Positions 38,121 through 40,488 of a stretch of DNA of 40,488 nucleotides are shown here, piece after piece (positions within the stretch are counted from its first letter, which is position 1; every line of letters starts with the position of its first letter). The position numbers and the translations under genes are program-made. The notes below the pieces were generated by a model. The model had not been told where the DNA came from. It did no database searches and was given only the letters and a program-made list of their open reading frames with translations. The stretch is from a virus. Location: positions 1-40,488 of the IMG/VR virus record IMGVR_UViG_3300018080_000062. One strand, given 5' to 3'.

Positions 38121-39197
38121 GTGATAGTAATCAGAGAAGTATTCAAGAAGTTGATCTCTCCTCTTTCTGAGGAAGAATATAGTTTGCTAGAAGAATCAAT
38201 ATGTAAAGAAGGATGCAGAGACCCCCTTACTTTGTGGGAAAATATATTAATTGATGGCCATAATAGATATGAAATATGCAAAAAACACGATATCCCATTT
38301 GAAACCAGAAAGCTTGCATTTAAAAACGAGGATGAAGCAAAGACTTGGATTATAACAAACCAAATAGCTCGACGAAATTTAATACCGCTTGAAAAAGCAG
38401 AGCTAGCTATCAGGCTCAAGGCTCTCTATTTGGATTTGGTCCCGGGACCAAGTACAGATAGCAACGAAAGTAATAAAAGTGAGTCTGAGTCTAGCATAAA
38501 AGAAAAGGTAGGAAAGCTTTGTGGTGTTTCACGTAAAACAATAGACAGGGTTGAGAAGATAAAGGAACTTGCTACGCCTGAAGAGATAGAAAAAGTAAGA
38601 CGCGGAGAAAATACGGTAAAAGGTTTATACAGGGAAAAGCGCAGAATTGAAAGCAGAAAAGAGCGCGAGAAAGAGTATAAAAATAATCCTCTTCCAGAGG
38701 GGAAATATGACGTTCTATTGTGCGATCCACCATGGAAATATACATTCTGTGAGACCAAATCTCGTGAAATAGAAAACCACTACCCCACCATGAATCTTGA
38801 TGATATATGTAGCCTGGAATTGCCTATTTCAGAGAATGCTATGTTGTTTTTATGGGTTCCAGCACCATTGATTGAGAGCGGACTCAAGGTCATGAGTGCT
38901 TGGGGCTTTATCTATAAAACTCAATTTGTGTGGGACAAAGAGGTAATGGGTATGGGCTATTGGGCTCGCATCCAGCACGAACACCTGTTGATAGGTGTTA
39001 AAGGAGAAATGTTAACACCAGCACCAGAGAACAGATATTCTTCTGTTATAAGAGAAAAACGTACTGAGCATAGTAAGAAACCAGACATTGTTTATGAGAT
39101 GTTAGAGAAGATGTATCCCGAGCGGAGATACTTGGAGCTATTTGCCCGACAGCAATATAGCGACAAGTGGACTGTTTGGGGTAATGAAACTGGCTAA
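38121..39197 (+). CDS. ParB-like/MT-A70 DNA adenine methyltransferase
   Basis: 358 aa. GTG 38121, with AGGAG ahead. Residues 5-100 form a ParB/RepB-type domain (LIDGHNRYEICKKHDI at about 43-58, ITNQIARRNL). A helical linker with an HTH-like GVSRKTIDRVEKI follows. The MT-A70 domain (about 195-355) has the catalytic DPPW at 202-205, LFLWVPAPLIESGLKVMSAW, HEHLLIGVKG and ERRYLELFAR. It should methylate adenine N6 in DNA, protecting phage DNA or marking sites. It overlaps the next nuclease-like gene by 14 bases. Confidence 0.88.
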   Translation: MIVIREVFKKLISPLSEEEYSLLEESICKEGCRDPLTLWENILIDGHNRYEICKKHDIPFETRKLAFKNEDEAKTWIITNQIARRNLIPLEKAELAIRLKALYLDLVPGPSTDSNESNKSESESSIKEKVGKLCGVSRKTIDRVEKIKELATPEEIEKVRRGENTVKGLYREKRRIESRKEREKEYKNNPLPEGKYDVLLCDPPWKYTFCETKSREIENHYPTMNLDDICSLELPISENAMLFLWVPAPLIESGLKVMSAWGFIYKTQFVWDKEVMGMGYWARIQHEHLLIGVKGEMLTPAPENRYSSVIREKRTEHSKKPDIVYEMLEKMYPERRYLELFARQQYSDKWTVWGNETG

Positions 39198-39681
39198 CTT
39201 TCACGAGGATCTCGCTTTAGAAAGTCGCTTCTATCGTGTAGTAAAGAAACACTACAATGAGAAAGGATGCGACTGCGTTTTCCTACACTATAATGGTGGA
39301 AAAAGCATGCTCGAAGCCATGCAAAGAAAACATGACATAGACGTTATTGTTGATGATGGCATTAAAAATACAACACTCTCATTAAAGGCAACACGTAAAC
39401 CTTATCCCTCTATATTCTTTGAGACAATCTCTAACTGTACAACTGGTACGCATGGTTGGGGTTTGGATTCAGAGGCAGATGAGGTTTGTTATGGAATGCA
39501 GGTAGATGGTAATTGGTTTTTATTATTCTTCAAGCTTCAACAGTTAAGGGATATTTATAGACGTTACCCTGCATATCGTAGCTGTACAAAAAACAATAAA
39601 GGTGAAGTGTTATACGAGACGGAAGGGCATCCAATTCCATTGAGTGCTTTTAAAAAAAGAATTGTAAAAATAGAACAGTAG
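39184..39681 (+). CDS. PD-(D/E)XK nuclease-like protein 2, overlapping the methylase
   Basis: 165 aa. ATG 39184 is inside the methylase gene after TTTGGGG. DIDVIVDDGIKNTTLSLKAT (51-70) gives D53 and S66-x-K68 on two strands, with E80 (FFETIS) close by, then GWGLDSEADEVCYGM. This is a restriction-endonuclease-like core of the type seen in phage nucleases. The overlap implies stoichiometric co-expression with the methylase, as in restriction-modification pairs. The third acidic position is Ser, so activity needs testing. Confidence 0.65.
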   Translation: MKLANFHEDLALESRFYRVVKKHYNEKGCDCVFLHYNGGKSMLEAMQRKHDIDVIVDDGIKNTTLSLKATRKPYPSIFFETISNCTTGTHGWGLDSEADEVCYGMQVDGNWFLLFFKLQQLRDIYRRYPAYRSCTKNNKGEVLYETEGHPIPLSAFKKRIVKIEQ

Positions 39682-39725
39682 TATACAATAGCTATATAAC
39701 ATAATAAAAAGTTGAAAGGTTAAAC

Positions 39726-40259
39726 ATGAGTACAATTACTGAAGGATTACAAGAGATTAAGACTCTCTTAAAGCGTATAGAAAAGAAGCGTTCGTTTATC
39801 AGAGGCTATTTGTGGCGTCAAAACCAAATAAGGGACCCTCATGATAAAGACGGCGGTTCGCACATCTTGATTAAGAAAGAGCGTCAAGCAATACAAGACT
39901 TAGAAAACAATATAATAAACATCAAGCGTCAAATTGACACAGCAAATGCTATTACTGAGATCACTATTTGTGGTGAAACAAAGACAATAGCAGAATGGTT
40001 AATCTGGAGACGTGAGCTAGCTACAAATAGAAAGCGTTTCTTGGAATCTATTCAGTCAACAGTACAAAGTGCAAGAACCCAGGCAGCTCAAAAGGGCATT
40101 CAAGTTGTTGATACAGCATCTAAAGCAGGAGATGTCGATGTCATTGTTAATATTGATGAAAGGCTTCTTGCTGAGGAAATTGAGCAGATGGAAGAAATCC
40201 TTTCTAAGCTTGATGGACAGCTGTCGCTTAAGAATGCTACGGTAAAAATTAAGTATTAG
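39726..40259 (+). CDS. coiled-coil protein, possibly DIP1984-like
   Basis: 177 aa, RBS GAAAGG. Long helices (EGLQEIKTLLKRIEKKRSFI, then IQDLENNIINIKRQIDTANA) surround a short beta hairpin TEITICGETKTIAEWLIW, followed by more helix and a C-terminal NATVKIKY strand. The ANA-T-I-x-G-x-T-x-T-I-AEW order resembles DIP1984/septicolysin-like proteins, but only loosely. It is the last gene before the tRNA cluster. Confidence 0.55.
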   Translation: MSTITEGLQEIKTLLKRIEKKRSFIRGYLWRQNQIRDPHDKDGGSHILIKKERQAIQDLENNIINIKRQIDTANAITEITICGETKTIAEWLIWRRELATNRKRFLESIQSTVQSARTQAAQKGIQVVDTASKAGDVDVIVNIDERLLAEEIEQMEEILSKLDGQLSLKNATVKIKY

Positions 40260-40356
40260 AGCTGCGCTATGGTAGCCTGAGCCTAGAGCGTAGTCTTATA
40301 AAGCGCGCGGGCTCTAGGCAATAGCGGTGTCCAGGTTCGATTCCTGCACGCAGCTC
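40259..40356 (+). ncRNA. tRNA-like element with long internal hairpin
   Basis: The ends pair as GAGCTGCG/CGCAGCTC (40259-40266 with 40349-40356). A consensus T arm lies at 40332-40346 (CAGG-TTCGATT-CCTG). In place of recognisable D and anticodon arms there is a perfect 9-bp inverted repeat GCCTAGAGC/GCTCTAGGC, and outside it GCTAT/ATAGC. No normal anticodon loop can be assigned and no CCA is encoded. It could be a divergent class-II tRNA, a decayed tRNA, or a tRNA mimic. It precedes tRNA-Asp by 14 bases. Confidence 0.55.
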
Positions 40357-40365
40357 GGTTTGAAA

Positions 40366-40488
40366 TTAAGCCCTCATGGTCTAGTGGTTAAGATGCTGCC
40401 CTGTCGAGGCGGAGATATGGGTTCAATTCCTATTGGGGGCGCCAAAGACTTACCTTGTTTAGCGAAGAGAGAGAAATGTTTGAATAAA
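40366..40488. repeat. terminal direct repeat, copy 2
   Basis: Exact copy of bases 1-123. See copy 1. Removing one copy gives a circular map in which the tRNA-like element, tRNA-Asp and the UAA tRNA are adjacent. Confidence 0.9.
40370..40444 (+). tRNA. tRNA-Asp (GTC), duplicate from terminal overlap
   Basis: Identical in every base to the gene at 5-79 because it lies within the terminal repeat. It should be counted once in the circular genome. Confidence 0.9.

Overview
The window is the essentially complete genome of a tailed bacteriophage, most likely a podovirus-type virion. The first 123 bases recur exactly as the last 123 (40366-40488), so the sequence closes into a circle of about 40,365 bp. 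The overlap is more likely a circular or circularly permuted assembly than a proven physical terminus. A P22-like portal, a scaffold, an N4 gp56-type major capsid protein, a large terminase, several beta-rich tail fibres and an S74 chaperone fibre tip identify the phage. No phage RNA polymerase, DNA polymerase, integrase or recognisable endolysin is visible. The genetic code is standard. The host cannot be named; several small exported proteins show it is a bacterium with a general secretion route.

Layout. (1) 40259-194 across the junction: a tRNA-like element, tRNA-Asp(GTC) and a class-I tRNA with anticodon UAA, then a structured AT-rich leader. (2) 487-27520, rightward late region: portal, small genes, tRNA-Glu(TTC), scaffold, capsid, FCCH-domain proteins, tail adaptor/hub proteins, putative ejection proteins, and about 10 kb of fibre genes. 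The fibres include a 700-aa repeat protein, a 926-aa repeat/beta-helix protein, three tandem C1q-like paralogues and an S74 fibre. Four leftward genes sit inside this region: two small exported proteins, one fibre-like gene and a 52-aa ribbon-helix-helix gene. (3) 27609-29774, leftward early operon: ERF single-strand annealing protein, a primase zinc-finger-only protein and three unknowns. (4) 29874-35411, rightward: MerR-type HTH, a winged-helix replication protein, a RusA-fold protein without its acidic residues, small terminase, a DnaB N-terminal-domain-only protein, an exported peptide and large terminase. (5) 35524-40259: a promoter plus 17-bp palindrome opens an accessory operon with coiled coils, zinc ribbons, a ribbon-helix-helix protein, a PD-(D/E)XK nuclease, a ParB/MT-A70 adenine methyltransferase and an overlapping second nuclease-like gene.

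How it fits together. Replication appears to rely on the host polymerase and helicase. The phage supplies an annealase, an initiator-like protein and isolated helicase and primase domains that could redirect the host replisome. DNA modification and nucleases sit in a separately controlled operon. The fibre cluster is built from shared anchor and repeat modules. Its repeated peptides are conserved while their codons are strongly diversified, which may protect the repeats from recombination.
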